Assembly: GCA_963835555.1 (NCBI GenBank)
Contig: CAWIGC010000035.1
Span: 248,001-312,000, forward strand
Direction of reading: 5' to 3'
DNA length: 64,000 nucleotides
DNA from: Sulfopaludibacter sp963835555
GTDB taxonomy: Bacteria > Acidobacteriota > Terriglobia > Bryobacterales > Bryobacteraceae
Each line of letters begins with the position of its first letter. Position 1 is the first letter of the stretch. Position numbers and translations under genes: made by a program. Positions 1-9,400 of this stretch are shown piece after piece. The notes under the pieces were generated by a model. The model ran no database searches, was not told the DNA's origin, and worked only from the letters and a program-made list of their open reading frames with translations.

Positions 1-661
1 TCCCACATATCGGAACAGACGAAGACGATCTTGGAGGCCACTTCGTCGCCGATCATGGTGAAGAATCCCTGAAAGGATTCGATCGTTCTTTCTTTTCGAC
101 CCAAAGCAGGCGTGTAACGTCGAGGTCGATCTGGTAAACCAACGTCAGGTACTTGTGGCCTTTGGCGTACTGGATCTCGTCGACTCCGATGGCGTCGATC
201 TGGCCGAGAGTGCGATGCGCCAGTCCAAATGTGACGACATGCTCGACGGCGTCGAAAACCTTGTCCCAGGAAGTATGGAATGCTTCGGCCGTTTCCTTCC
301 AGGAAAGCCGGCGCGCCCAGCGGGCCAGGAACAGCATATAGGCGTTGGTCAAGGTACGCTTGCCATCGCCCCAGGGCACTTCCTCGACGACGACCGCCGC
401 ACAACGGCGGCAATCGACGCGACGCATGGAATAGAGCAGAAAGACCAGAAAACCCCAAAAAGGAATGAACTCGAAACGGCGCTCGGGGAGTTGATCGTAT
501 CCAGGGGCCGGCTGATGGCAACGCGAACAAACCGCCACCGAACCCTTGCGCGGACGCACCCCGATCTCAATACTCTTGTGATCGGAGCTGAAACCGGCCT
601 GCTGGTAAACGAATCCCGGAAAGCGGTGACAGCGGTTTAGAATCGTGATGAGCTGAAGCAT
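1..661 (-). pseudogene. ISL3-type transposase, cut by window edge and frameshifted
   Basis: N-terminal half of an ISL3-family DDE transposase. Two CxxC pairs (residues 45/48 and 84/87) form the zf-ISL3 zinc finger, and GVDEIQYAKGHKYLT near residue 159 carries the first catalytic Asp. I start at 661 because family members begin close to the ILNRCHRFPGFVY stretch; a longer frame to 712 exists. After WVEK the frame breaks in an A-rich run near 85-98. The other frame continues with family-like sequence (ERTIESFQGFFTMIGDE) to the window edge, so the break looks like loss of one A. The rest of the catalytic domain lies outside the window. Confidence 0.75.
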
Positions 662-1091
662 GAAGTGGAAGATCGTGAAAGCGAGAACTACCAAAATAAC
701 CCGCACCACCACCGCGGCGCGTCACGACCTTGAACATTACTGCCGGGATCTGAATGGCTGGCCCCGTTCTTGGATGGGGCTCGAAAAGGATCTGCCACCT
801 GGGGAACAGTTACTTGCCCTGTTCCGGCCCTTCCTCGAACACCTGGCGGCGTCAGACCTGTCGCCGAAGACGATCCAGAAACACGTCGATAACATGTGGG
901 CATTGGGCGGGGAGTTCATCCGCGATCTCCACTACGATTCCTCCCTGAGAAAGAAGCCAGTGGAGTTGGTTCTCCGCCAGATGATCGAGTACGGCGGGCC
1001 GCTCCTCTATCACGGTGGCGAAGATCAGCAGAGATCCTTCGATTCCACTTGCCGCAAGTTCCACCGGTTCCTCACGGCGACGGCTCGCTGA
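660..1091 (+). CDS. Hypothetical protein with core-binding-like helical region, divergent from the ISL3 transposase
   Basis: 143 residues, not assigned to a characterised family. The basic N-terminus (KARTTKITRTTTAARH) is followed by a helical segment, LSPKTIQKHVDNMWALGG, that resembles the SAM-like core-binding region of tyrosine recombinases. There is no catalytic recombinase domain. Its ATG (660-662) overlaps the preferred transposase ATG on the other strand (659-661) within one CATG. Position suggests it is cargo or an accessory gene of the insertion sequence. The function is unknown. Confidence 0.55.
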   Translation: MKWKIVKARTTKITRTTTAARHDLEHYCRDLNGWPRSWMGLEKDLPPGEQLLALFRPFLEHLAASDLSPKTIQKHVDNMWALGGEFIRDLHYDSSLRKKPVELVLRQMIEYGGPLLYHGGEDQQRSFDSTCRKFHRFLTATAR

Positions 1092-1127
1092 CGCTCGCGG
1101 TCACCCACAAATTCCCCCGACGAGGCA

Positions 1128-1137
1128 AACCTAAAAA
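1128..1137. repeat. Left terminal inverted repeat of the IS1380-type element
   Basis: AACCTAAAAA, matching the complement of 2778-2787; the next bases keep a GCnG match. It lies 7 bases outside the transposase stop codon. Confidence 0.5.
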
Positions 1138-1143
1138 GAGCAG

Positions 1144-2736
1144 TTAGATTGGGGCATCGGCAAGCCGACCAGCGTGTCCGATGATCTTGCCACCGAGAAA
1201 GTGACGGAACGCGGCGCTGAGAATCAGCTTCCACCGATCATCTTGCGTCAACTGCTCCGCACTCGTTTTAATTCGCTTTAGAAACCCGCTCACCTTGGTC
1301 AGAATTTCCGCGATCTGCGAGGCCTTCGCGTGCGTGCTCGTGATCTCCACCGTGGTCTGATTGCCGTGGCGAGTTTGTCGGGCGATGCCGTGCAAGGCCA
1401 ATGGCCGAGAAGTGATGGCCTCGGCGTGTTTGTCCGGAATTCCCAGACGCATGAAGATGGTCCACCAGTTGTAGACCAAGGCGATGATTCGCCCCATAAT
1501 CTGGCAGCGCTTCCGATCCTGTGTCGTGAACCCTGCCCACCCCCACTGGTTTTTCAACTCGTCAAAGTTATTCTCCGCGTCGCCCCGGTCCCGGTAGTGT
1601 TGTGCAACGGCTCGCACCTCATCCGGCAGCGATGTCACTAGCACGGCGTACTCATACTGCACTCCCTGGTGAGTCAACTCCGGTAAGTCCAAGGTCAACT
1701 GTTTGGCGGCTTTTCGCCCGCGCTTCTTCTTGCCGGCAGTTTCTACTTCCGGTGCCGGCTTAGTCTTCAAGGGCCGCCGCAGCACCACCACACGCCGCTC
1801 TTTGCTCCAGCCACTCAACCGCAATACGTCCGCTCTCCCCTGCCATTGTTGCCCCGCCTCCTCCCATTCCTCTTTCCCGAAGATCTGTCCGATCAGCTTC
1901 TTCACGTTGGCGCTCTGCTTGAGTTTGAACAGGTATTCAAGATCTCGCTCCTCGGCTCCCACCATGGCTTTCTCCGATCCCCAATGGCTATCCCCGCGCA
2001 AAAACACCGGCCGGTCCTGCACCTTCAACCCGTCCAGAAATGCCCACAGTTCTGGTTGCGCATACAACGGAGCCGTCTGATTCCCTGCCTGCACCTCCAT
2101 ATCCAACACCATCCGAATGTTCGCCGCGAAGTAACTGTGATAGGCATGCGACGGACGTCCTGGCTTGGTCGGGTTGTATCCCACCTTGGCGTCTTGCTGA
2201 TGTCCGTACAACGGCTTCACGGTGGTGTCCACATCTAATATCCAGGGCTCCTGCAGCAGCGGCTCGTAGCTGGCCTTCAAATGCTCTTTCATCCACCGGG
2301 CGCTGGCGTCTTCGTCCAGGGCCTTCATCGCCCGCCGCACCGAGTCCTCGCTCGCGACCTTGGTCATTCCCAGTAATTCCGGATTGACGCCGTCTCCCCG
2401 GATCGCATTGATGTGGGCGTACCGCCAATGACCGGCGAGCACCGACAGCAGCAGAGTTCCCAGCACATTCCGCTTCTCCGGCGCATTCGCACTGGTGTAG
2501 TGCAGCGGACAATCCTCTACCCACTTGTCGAACAGGCCGCTGGTCTTCAGAAACTCGATGAAGAATGGCATCAGACCCAGGCTGCTCACCGTGGCTTCCG
2601 GCGACCACTTCACATAAACCTTGCCCGCGAAGGTGTCCAGGCTGGTAACCGTTTCCGCCGCCTGGTTTTCTGCACTTTTGACCTCACCCAGCGGGTGAGC
2701 CTGAATGCCCTGCTCTTCCTTGCTCATGTTGAACAA
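1144..2736 (-). CDS. IS1380-family DDE transposase
   Basis: 530 residues and apparently intact. Recognisable blocks are WILDVDTTVKPLYGHQ (first catalytic Asp), VFLRGDSHWGSEKAM (second Asp) and YRDRGDAENNFDELKNQWG (the C-terminal Glu region). This is the DDE group 1 layout used by IS1380-type elements. Two candidate starts, M1 and M4, lie close together. The protein would cut and join the element ends at 1128 and 2787. The family call rests on these motifs; another IS4-superfamily branch is the main alternative. Confidence 0.75.
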   Translation of the reverse strand: MFNMSKEEQGIQAHPLGEVKSAENQAAETVTSLDTFAGKVYVKWSPEATVSSLGLMPFFIEFLKTSGLFDKWVEDCPLHYTSANAPEKRNVLGTLLLSVLAGHWRYAHINAIRGDGVNPELLGMTKVASEDSVRRAMKALDEDASARWMKEHLKASYEPLLQEPWILDVDTTVKPLYGHQQDAKVGYNPTKPGRPSHAYHSYFAANIRMVLDMEVQAGNQTAPLYAQPELWAFLDGLKVQDRPVFLRGDSHWGSEKAMVGAEERDLEYLFKLKQSANVKKLIGQIFGKEEWEEAGQQWQGRADVLRLSGWSKERRVVVLRRPLKTKPAPEVETAGKKKRGRKAAKQLTLDLPELTHQGVQYEYAVLVTSLPDEVRAVAQHYRDRGDAENNFDELKNQWGWAGFTTQDRKRCQIMGRIIALVYNWWTIFMRLGIPDKHAEAITSRPLALHGIARQTRHGNQTTVEITSTHAKASQIAEILTKVSGFLKRIKTSAEQLTQDDRWKLILSAAFRHFLGGKIIGHAGRLADAPI

Positions 2737-2777
2737 TCATAACCATTTCTCTGTTCAAGCCATGAGGGCGACCGCCG

Positions 2778-2787
2778 TTTTTAGGTT
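2778..2787. repeat. Right terminal inverted repeat of the IS1380-type element
   Basis: TTTTTAGGTT, the exact complement of 1128-1137. HtrA-like coding sequence starts at its inner edge, at 2785. Confidence 0.5.
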
Positions 2788-3429
2788 AAAGGCAAGGTCT
2801 CCCGCGGCACTGTCGGGCTTTTTGTCCAGGACATCGGCCCCGTCATGGCCAAAGGACTCGACCTTCCGCTGCAACGAGGCGTCGTGATCGCCGACGTTGA
2901 GCCCAACGGCGCCTCCGATCTTGCCGGCCTTAAGCGCAGGGACATCGTCCTGAGCCTTAATTCCCATGTCATTGATAGCGCCAGGCAGTTCGAGGACGAT
3001 ATCTACCGCAGGCAGGGAGGGGAAAAGATCAGCCTCGAGATTCAGCGCGGTTCGCAACGCCTCACAATCTCCACGGAGGTCAAGGAGCAAGCCACCAACT
3101 GGGATCCTTTGGCATCGCTGGCATCGCCGGAAAAAAACCTGATTCCGCGCCTGGGAATCCTCTGTATCGAAATAGATAAGGACGTCGCCCAGTTGCTGCC
3201 GGACCTTCGCCGGTCCTACGGCGTCATCGTCGCCGCCAAAGCGGCCCAGGGACAAGCTCAGTTCGTGGACCTTCAGCCCGGGGACATCATTCATGCCGTC
3301 AATAATGTTCCCGTTGCCCTGTTAGCCACTTTCCGGGAAATGATGGACGGCTTCGATCACGGTGAAGCCGTCGTCCTGCAAATCGAGCGCGACGGTAAAT
3401 TCCGCTTCATTGCCTTCGAAATGGAATGA
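2785..3429 (+). pseudogene. DegP/HtrA serine protease, 5'-truncated (two PDZ domains left)
   Basis: From 2785 the frame reads VKGKVSRGTVGLFVQDIGP, the standard junction between the trypsin-like domain and PDZ1 of DegP/HtrA proteins. It continues through PDZ1 (GVVIADVEPNGASDLAGL) and PDZ2 (DLQPGDIIHAVNNVPV) to a normal stop. The protease domain and signal peptide are missing, and a stop lies just upstream in the IS end. An internal ATG at 2845 could still give a 194-residue PDZ-only protein, but I see no clear ribosome site. The 5' part is not on the other side of the IS in this window. Confidence 0.75.
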
Positions 3430-3438
3430 TCTGCCGGC

Positions 3439-4446
3439 TCAGTTCCGCCGTTTCAGCGTAGGCCGGTCGTCCGGATCGGTCTTTGGCGCGGTGCCATCGG
3501 GATTATCGTCCACCGTGCCGCCCGTTCCGGTCGACCGCCGCAGCGTCGGACGGCCATCCTGTCCGGCGTCTACCGGCCGCTTGTTCTGCAGCATTGCTAG
3601 CCGGGCCTTTACGTCCATGAATTCCGAAGTATTCACCACATACTCCGGCTTTGTCTCCAGCTTCTGAATGCTTTCCTGCGTCGCTTTGATTCTGTCGTCA
3701 GTCATGGGATGCGTGGAAAACACCTTCGCCAGGCTTCCCGGCTTTTTCTTTTCGAGCGTCTCGATCCGCTCGAAAAAGTCCACGAACGCCGTCGGATCGT
3801 ACCCCGCTTTGTACATATATTGCAGCCCAAGCATGTCGGCTTCCGACTCGAACGTCCGGGAGAACTTCAGAAATCCGATTGGGATCACCACACCCGCCGC
3901 CTGGTACACTGCATAGCCCGCCCAACCGCCCGCAAAGATCAGCGGCAGTGTGGCGTACTGGGCTAGTTCCCCTCGCGATGCCTGGCGCGTGCCGTGCCGC
4001 GCAGCCACATGCGCAATCTCGTGCGCCATCACCCCGGCGAGCTCCGCCTCGCTTTCCGCCTTCAAGATAAGACCGGAATTTACGAAGAAAAAACCGCCCG
4101 GCAGGGCGAACGCATTCACCTCATCGGTGTCCAGTACCTTGATTGTGAACGGAACTTTCGCGTCGGAGTTCCGCACCAGGTTCTGCCCTAACCGGTTGAC
4201 GTACTCAGCGATCACTGGATCGGTGATCAGCTTTCCGTCGTGCTCCACTTCCTGCGCCATCTGCTTTCCTAGCGCGATCTCTCTCTCCAGAGAGTAGAAG
4301 TTCATCCCTTTTCCTATATCGCGGTCACCGATGGAATCAGGATCGTTTTTCTTATCTTTGGTTTTGTCCTTTGCAATACAGGGCGAGATTGCCAAGGCCA
4401 ATGCCAGCAAAAAGCAACCGCCTGAATGAGAAATCCGCCAACCCAT
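3439..4446 (-). CDS. M48 family secreted zinc metalloprotease (BepA-like)
   Basis: 335 residues with a signal peptide (residues 5-25) ending near SPCIA-KDK, so it is probably periplasmic or membrane-anchored. HEIAH at 142-146 gives two zinc ligands and the catalytic Glu; ESEAD at 200-204 supplies the third ligand, as in M48 peptidases that act in outer-membrane protein quality control. I chose the ATG at 4446, not the longer frame to 4560, because GGAGG sits at the right distance upstream. The tail repeats a GRPTLRR/DRPTLKRR motif. It is last in a same-strand run behind the efflux operon but is separated from it by a strong hairpin. Confidence 0.88.
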   Translation of the reverse strand: MGWRISHSGGCFLLALALAISPCIAKDKTKDKKNDPDSIGDRDIGKGMNFYSLEREIALGKQMAQEVEHDGKLITDPVIAEYVNRLGQNLVRNSDAKVPFTIKVLDTDEVNAFALPGGFFFVNSGLILKAESEAELAGVMAHEIAHVAARHGTRQASRGELAQYATLPLIFAGGWAGYAVYQAAGVVIPIGFLKFSRTFESEADMLGLQYMYKAGYDPTAFVDFFERIETLEKKKPGSLAKVFSTHPMTDDRIKATQESIQKLETKPEYVVNTSEFMDVKARLAMLQNKRPVDAGQDGRPTLRRSTGTGGTVDDNPDGTAPKTDPDDRPTLKRRN

Positions 4447-4534
4447 CGAGCACACTCCTCCAGCACTGCGGCAGCAGCCACTCTGAGAGTAATGCGACTG
4501 AGAAGCCGAGTAAATACGACGAACCCAGTAGGGT

Positions 4535-4570
4535 GGCGAGGTGTGTGTCACATAGGACACACACCTCGCC
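4535..4570 (-). terminator. Perfect 15-bp inverted repeat after the PH-like gene
   Basis: GGCGAGGTGTGTGTC and its exact complement flank the 6-base loop ACATAG. The hairpin begins 11 bases after the stop at 4582 and lies upstream of the M48 start. There is no U-tract on the minus-strand transcript, so it may be a processing or attenuation element and not a classical intrinsic terminator. Confidence 0.5.
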
Positions 4571-4581
4571 TCCGTCGCCTC

Positions 4582-5082
4582 TCAAGCCCGCGCGGATTGT
4601 GCGTCCACGATCCGCTTTGCCAGTTCCTGAGGCCGTTGCGAACCAACCAGTAGTTTACTGCCGTCACGCAACTCCAGTTGAACTGCCTTGTTCCCGGAAG
4701 CGATGTAAGCTTGTCCCCTCGGCCCCCGGCGGACCCCATAGCCGCGATACTCGGTTCCCGGATCGTATTCCACCGCCGCCGCGCTGCGAATATCCGCAAC
4801 CGCTACCTTGGTCTTCCGCCAGAACCCTTTCATGGCCACCGATAGCTGCTCCGGCCGCAGTTCCGTTACCAGCCTCACCGTGATCAATCGGAAATAGATC
4901 GCCAGCGCGAGAATTGTGAGAAACACAAGGTTTCCGTCCGTGATCGGAGGATTCCCCCAGGGGTGATGCCAGATGATTTGCCGGCAACTCACAATCAGCA
5001 GGGCCGCCGGCGGCATGGCCAACGTGAACCTCGCATAACCCAACCGGAATGCCTGTGTTTCGCAGTAGAGAACGGCGCTCAT
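4582..5082 (-). CDS. Membrane protein with bacterial PH-like domain
   Basis: 166 residues. Two hydrophobic segments (about residues 20-33 and 50-66) are followed by a soluble domain with the pattern VTELRPEQLSVAMKG...VAVADIRSA...GYGVRRGP...VQLELRDGSKLLVGSQRP. This resembles the bPH_2-like domains found at the C-terminus of many small membrane proteins. The catalytic role, if any, is unknown. It starts 15 bases after the TolC gene on the same strand and may be the last gene of the efflux transcript. Confidence 0.6.
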   Translation of the reverse strand: MSAVLYCETQAFRLGYARFTLAMPPAALLIVSCRQIIWHHPWGNPPITDGNLVFLTILALAIYFRLITVRLVTELRPEQLSVAMKGFWRKTKVAVADIRSAAAVEYDPGTEYRGYGVRRGPRGQAYIASGNKAVQLELRDGSKLLVGSQRPQELAKRIVDAQSARA

Positions 5083-5097
5083 GCCCTACGCACTAGC

Positions 5098-6399
5098 TTA
5101 CCGCAACGATCCAAGAGCGTACTGCAGCGCGGAGTAGAGACTCTGATAGTCATATCCCGCGTTCAGGTTCTGAATCTCGGCATCGGTCTCGTTTAATTGC
5201 GCCTGCGTCAACTCGACAATACTCGATAGCTGCAGGTTGAAACGTGTCTGCGCCAGATCCTGAGCCATCGTTGCCTCCCGCAGGAATTGCGCGGTCACGG
5301 CCAATCCCTGGAAAGCCGTCTGCGAGTTGGACCAGGCAGTCCGCACGTCGCGCGCGATACTCTCCTCCAAGTCACGCACCCGCTGATCCGCGGCGATTGC
5401 CCGGTAGCGTGCCTCCTCCCGCCGGGCCGTGAACAGATGGCCGTTGAAAATCGGTATCTGCACGTTCACTGCGGCTCCGGCATATTCGCTCGGAATCACA
5501 CGCGGCAGCGTGACCTGATCGATATATGGCATGTAGCCCGCCACTCCCACGAAATTGGCGGTCGGCCGCTTCAGGTCCCGCTCGGCTTCCAGGAATTTGT
5601 AGGCTGCTTCGCGGGTCAGGCGCAGGCTGGCCGCTTCGGGGCGACTCTGCAGCGCTTGCACCACCAGTGCTTCGACGTCGGACGAAGGACTCGGCGGCAG
5701 CGGCTCGTCTACCAGTTGATAACTCGCCGCTTGCTGGGCTCCCAGCGCACGGGTCAATTCGGCAAAGGCCGCCTGCACCGCGTTTTGATATCGGATCAAA
5801 AGCAGCTTAGCCTGCGAAACCGTCACATCCGCAAAACTCACTTCGAGTTGCGAGCGGAGGTTGTTCTGGGCCAACGATGTGATCTGATCCGCCATAGTCT
5901 GGCGTGCGCTGACCGTCTTCTGCGCGAGCTTAACCAGCGCTTGCGCCCGCAGCGCATTGTAGTAAGCCTGGTTTACACGCAGCAGCACGTCATACCGGGT
6001 CGCCTGATAATTCTGTTGGGCCGCGCTCGCCTGTAACCTCGATTGCGCCACCAGGTTGGAGGTGCGCCCGAAATCGGTGATCAGCTGGTTGATTTCCACC
6101 CCGTCGCCAAAACGGTTGAACAGGCGCGAATCGGAAATGTAGCCTGCCCCGATCCGCGAGCCTACATTTCCTCCGGACCCGGTCACTTCGCCGTCCACGG
6201 TCGGATAGTACGCCGAACGCATCTCTACAATCCGTTGATTCTGCGCCGCGGTTTCGTTCTGCGCCGCCAGCACCTGCGGGTGATTCTTCAATGCCATCGC
6301 TTCCGCGTCGGCCAGTTTCAACTGCACGGGAGCACCGCCCGTCTGTCCTAAGACGGGAACCGCCCACACCGCTGCCAAAAGGATAATCGTAGTTTTCAT
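5098..6399 (-). CDS. TolC family outer-membrane efflux protein
   Basis: 433 residues. The signal peptide MKTTIILLAAVWAVPVLGQ is followed by two OEP repeats with long heptad-rich helices (about 60-200 and 280-420). It would form the trimeric outer-membrane channel of the tripartite pump encoded upstream. The start at 6399 was preferred over a longer frame because it gives a clean signal peptide and lies 4 bases beyond the RND stop codon (6404), which implies translational coupling. The length is normal for the family. Confidence 0.88.
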   Translation of the reverse strand: MKTTIILLAAVWAVPVLGQTGGAPVQLKLADAEAMALKNHPQVLAAQNETAAQNQRIVEMRSAYYPTVDGEVTGSGGNVGSRIGAGYISDSRLFNRFGDGVEINQLITDFGRTSNLVAQSRLQASAAQQNYQATRYDVLLRVNQAYYNALRAQALVKLAQKTVSARQTMADQITSLAQNNLRSQLEVSFADVTVSQAKLLLIRYQNAVQAAFAELTRALGAQQAASYQLVDEPLPPSPSSDVEALVVQALQSRPEAASLRLTREAAYKFLEAERDLKRPTANFVGVAGYMPYIDQVTLPRVIPSEYAGAAVNVQIPIFNGHLFTARREEARYRAIAADQRVRDLEESIARDVRTAWSNSQTAFQGLAVTAQFLREATMAQDLAQTRFNLQLSSIVELTQAQLNETDAEIQNLNAGYDYQSLYSALQYALGSLR

Positions 6400-6403
6400 T
6401 GAT

Positions 6404-9400
6404 TTAGACTGCCTCCGGTTGCGGCTGCGCGGGTACGCCCGTTGCAGGCCGCCGTCGGCCATATACTAGCAGGTATGCGGCCGGTACGATGAAGATCGTC
6501 AGCAGGACCGAGGATGTCAGCCCTCCGATAATCGCCTGAGCCATCGGCGCGTATTGTTCCGCTCCGGTTCCCAGCTTCATCGCCATCGGAATCATTCCAA
6601 TAATCGTAGCCAGAGACGTCATCAGAATCGGACGCAGCCGCACCCGGCAAGCCGTGATCACTGCGTCGGCCACCGGCAGCCCCTGGCTCTCCAGGTTATG
6701 CGCGAAGTCCACAATCAGAATGCTGTTCGAGTCCGCGATACCGATCAACATCAGAACGCCCATCAAAGACATCACGTTCAAAGTCGTGTGCAGTATCGCC
6801 AGCATCACCAGCACGCCGATGAAACCCATCGGAATTGCCAGCATGATCAGGAACGGATCCACGAACGAGCGGAACTGCGCCACCAGAATCAGAAAGAGCA
6901 GCGCAAAGGAGATGCCGAAGCCGATTCCGAACCGCTTGAACGATTCCGTCATTCCAAGCACCATGCCGTGCAGTTCCACGTTCACGCCCTGCGGGAGCTT
7001 TGCCTCGGCGACCAGTTGTTCAATCTCCGACTTGAGCTTGCCCAGGTCCTCACCCGACGGCGTAACGTATACATCGGACACCCTGCGGATGGCATAGTGA
7101 TCGTACTCCGTTGGCGTCTCAATCTTATCGAGCTTGACCACTGAGTCCAGCGTCGTAGGCTCTTTTAGATTTGGCGCCCGCAACGGAATGTTGCTCAAAT
7201 CCAGGAAGTTATGAATCGCCGCCCCGCCTCGTTCATAATATTGTACCGTAAGGTAATAATCGTTCCCGGTCTTGTAATCCACCCAGTAATTCGGGGCAAT
7301 CATGTAATTCGAGTTGAGCGCCGTGATTACGTTGTCGATTACCTGCTTTTGAGTCAAGCCAAGCTCTGAAGCGTGAACGCGATCGACATTCAGGCGTATG
7401 CCAGGATAATTCATATCTTGTGGAATATATACTTCACCTACGCCAGGCAATTGCCTGATCTTGGTGGCGAAGTTTTGCGCGATGCTGTAATCCAACGGCA
7501 GATTGTTACTGCTGATCTGCACGTCCACCGGCGCCGGCATGCCGGAGTTTAGAATCGCGTCCACCATCGAACCGCTGGAAAAGAACGTTCGGATATCCGG
7601 AAAGCGCCGGGCCAGCCCCGCCTTCACCCGGTCGATGTACTCAAAGCTGCTGGTCTTGTGATCGTCGGTCAGCGCCACCTGTACCGTCGCGGTATAGGGA
7701 CCGGCGTTCGTCGTGTACAGCGCGGAGAAGTCCGGCACGACTCCGATATTCGAAACCACCATTTTCAAATCGTGAGGATCCACCGTGCTCTTAATCAGGT
7801 TCTCGACCTTGGCCACGTATTGGTCGGTCATCTCAATACGAGTCCCGGTGGGTACCTTGAGATTGATCGTGAACTGGCCCGCATCCGTCCGCGGGAAGAA
7901 CGCCAGCCCGAGTAATGGCCCAATCGCCAGGCTGGCCACGAACAGTCCCGAAAGTGCGGCTACCGTCAGGCCAGGGTATCGCAGCGCTCGCCGCACGGCA
8001 CGCTCGTACACATCCAGGACTTTGTTGAAGCCGTTATTAAAACCTCGATTGAATCTGGCGAACAGCGAGCCGCCCGTGGCCGCGTGCTCTTCCTGTCCTG
8101 CGCCGTGGGCATGCGGCATTGCCTTCAGGAACTTGGAACAGAAGAGCGGAATCACCGTCATCGCCACCACGAAGGAAGCCAGCAATGCCAGGCAGAATGC
8201 CAGAGCCAGAGCAGAGAACAGGAACTTACTCACGCCGTACAGCAGCGTGACCGGGAAGAAGTCCACCACGTCCACCAGAGTCGCAGCCAGAATGGCGAGA
8301 TTGACCTCCGCGCCCCCCACCTCCGCCGCCACGGCGGGCGCCGAGCCCATTTCCAAGTGCCGGTAGATGTTCTCCAGCGAGATTACGGAATTGTCGATGA
8401 CGCGCGAAAACGCCAGCGCCAGCCCGCCCAGAATCATCGTGTTCACCGTGCTGCCCATCAGCGACAGAATCACGAATGTGGTCAGGGCCGAAAGAGGAAT
8501 AGACAGCAGCACCGCCGATGTGGCCCGCAAACTGCCCAGAAAGATCAGGATCATCAGGCTGGTCAGCACCAAGCCGATCAATCCTTCGTGAAGCACCGTC
8601 AGCAGCGCTTCCTTGACGTACACGGATTGATCGAAGGCAACGGCCGCGACCAACTGCTTCGGAATCTCTACCAGGTGCGGGATGAGGTCCTTGACTCCCT
8701 GCACCACCGCGATCGTGTTGGTGTCGCCGCCCTGCTTCATGATCGGAACGTAGGCGGATTTCTGCCCGTCCACGCGGACGATGTTGTACTGAATTTGGGC
8801 GGCGTCTTGGGCCTTTCCCACGTCTCCCACCGATACCCACCGCGTGCCTACCGTTTTGATCGGTACCGAATCGAGTTCCTTGACTTGATCCACCAGGCTG
8901 TTGGAATAGACGTAATAGTCGTATGGCCCCATCTTTACGTCGCCCGCCGGCAAAATCAGGTTCGCCTGGTTTACCGCGTCAACCACATCCATGGGACTCA
9001 ATTGCCTGGCCGCCAATTTGTAGGGATCGACGTAAACCATCACCTGCCGGTATTTTCCGCCGAAAGGAGGCGGAATGACCGCGCCTTTTACCGCGCCAGG
9101 AATCTGGTTGCGAATCTGGAATTGCGCGTAATCGTGCAATTGCGTCTCGGACAGTCCCTCGCCCTTCACCGTCAACAGGCAGACGGGCAGGCTCGACGCA
9201 TCGAACTTCAGCACCACAGGAGGCAGCGTCCCCGGAGGCAGCCGTTTTAGATCGGCCAGCGCCAGGTTCGAAATCTGTGTCACGTCCGCATCGGCGCTCG
9301 TGCCCGGCTGAAATGTAATCTTAATGATGCTGACCCCCAGCAGGGAGCGAGACTCGAAATGATCCACACCACTGGCCAGCGTGAAGAACCGCTCCAGGGG

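Larger units (their letters stand above)
1128..2787 (-). mobile_element. IS1380-type insertion sequence
   Basis: An element of about 1.66 kb bounded by inverted repeats AACCTAAAAA (1128-1137 and 2778-2787), which continue imperfectly inward as nnGCnG. One transposase gene fills it. The right end coincides with the point where a DegP/HtrA reading frame begins without its protease domain, which supports this boundary. I see no target-site duplication, so insertion was probably followed by an adjacent deletion or rearrangement. Confidence 0.6.

Noticed and set aside
85..100. Programmed -1 frameshift in the ISL3 transposase
   Set aside because: ISL3 transposases are normally single frames and the A-rich run is not a canonical slippery heptamer; simple loss of one A explains it.
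1120..2795. Target-site duplication for the IS1380-type element
   Set aside because: The bases flanking the inverted repeats do not match as direct repeats, so no duplication can be claimed.
8084..9250. 388-residue plus-strand frame
   Set aside because: Antisense shadow of the RND pump.
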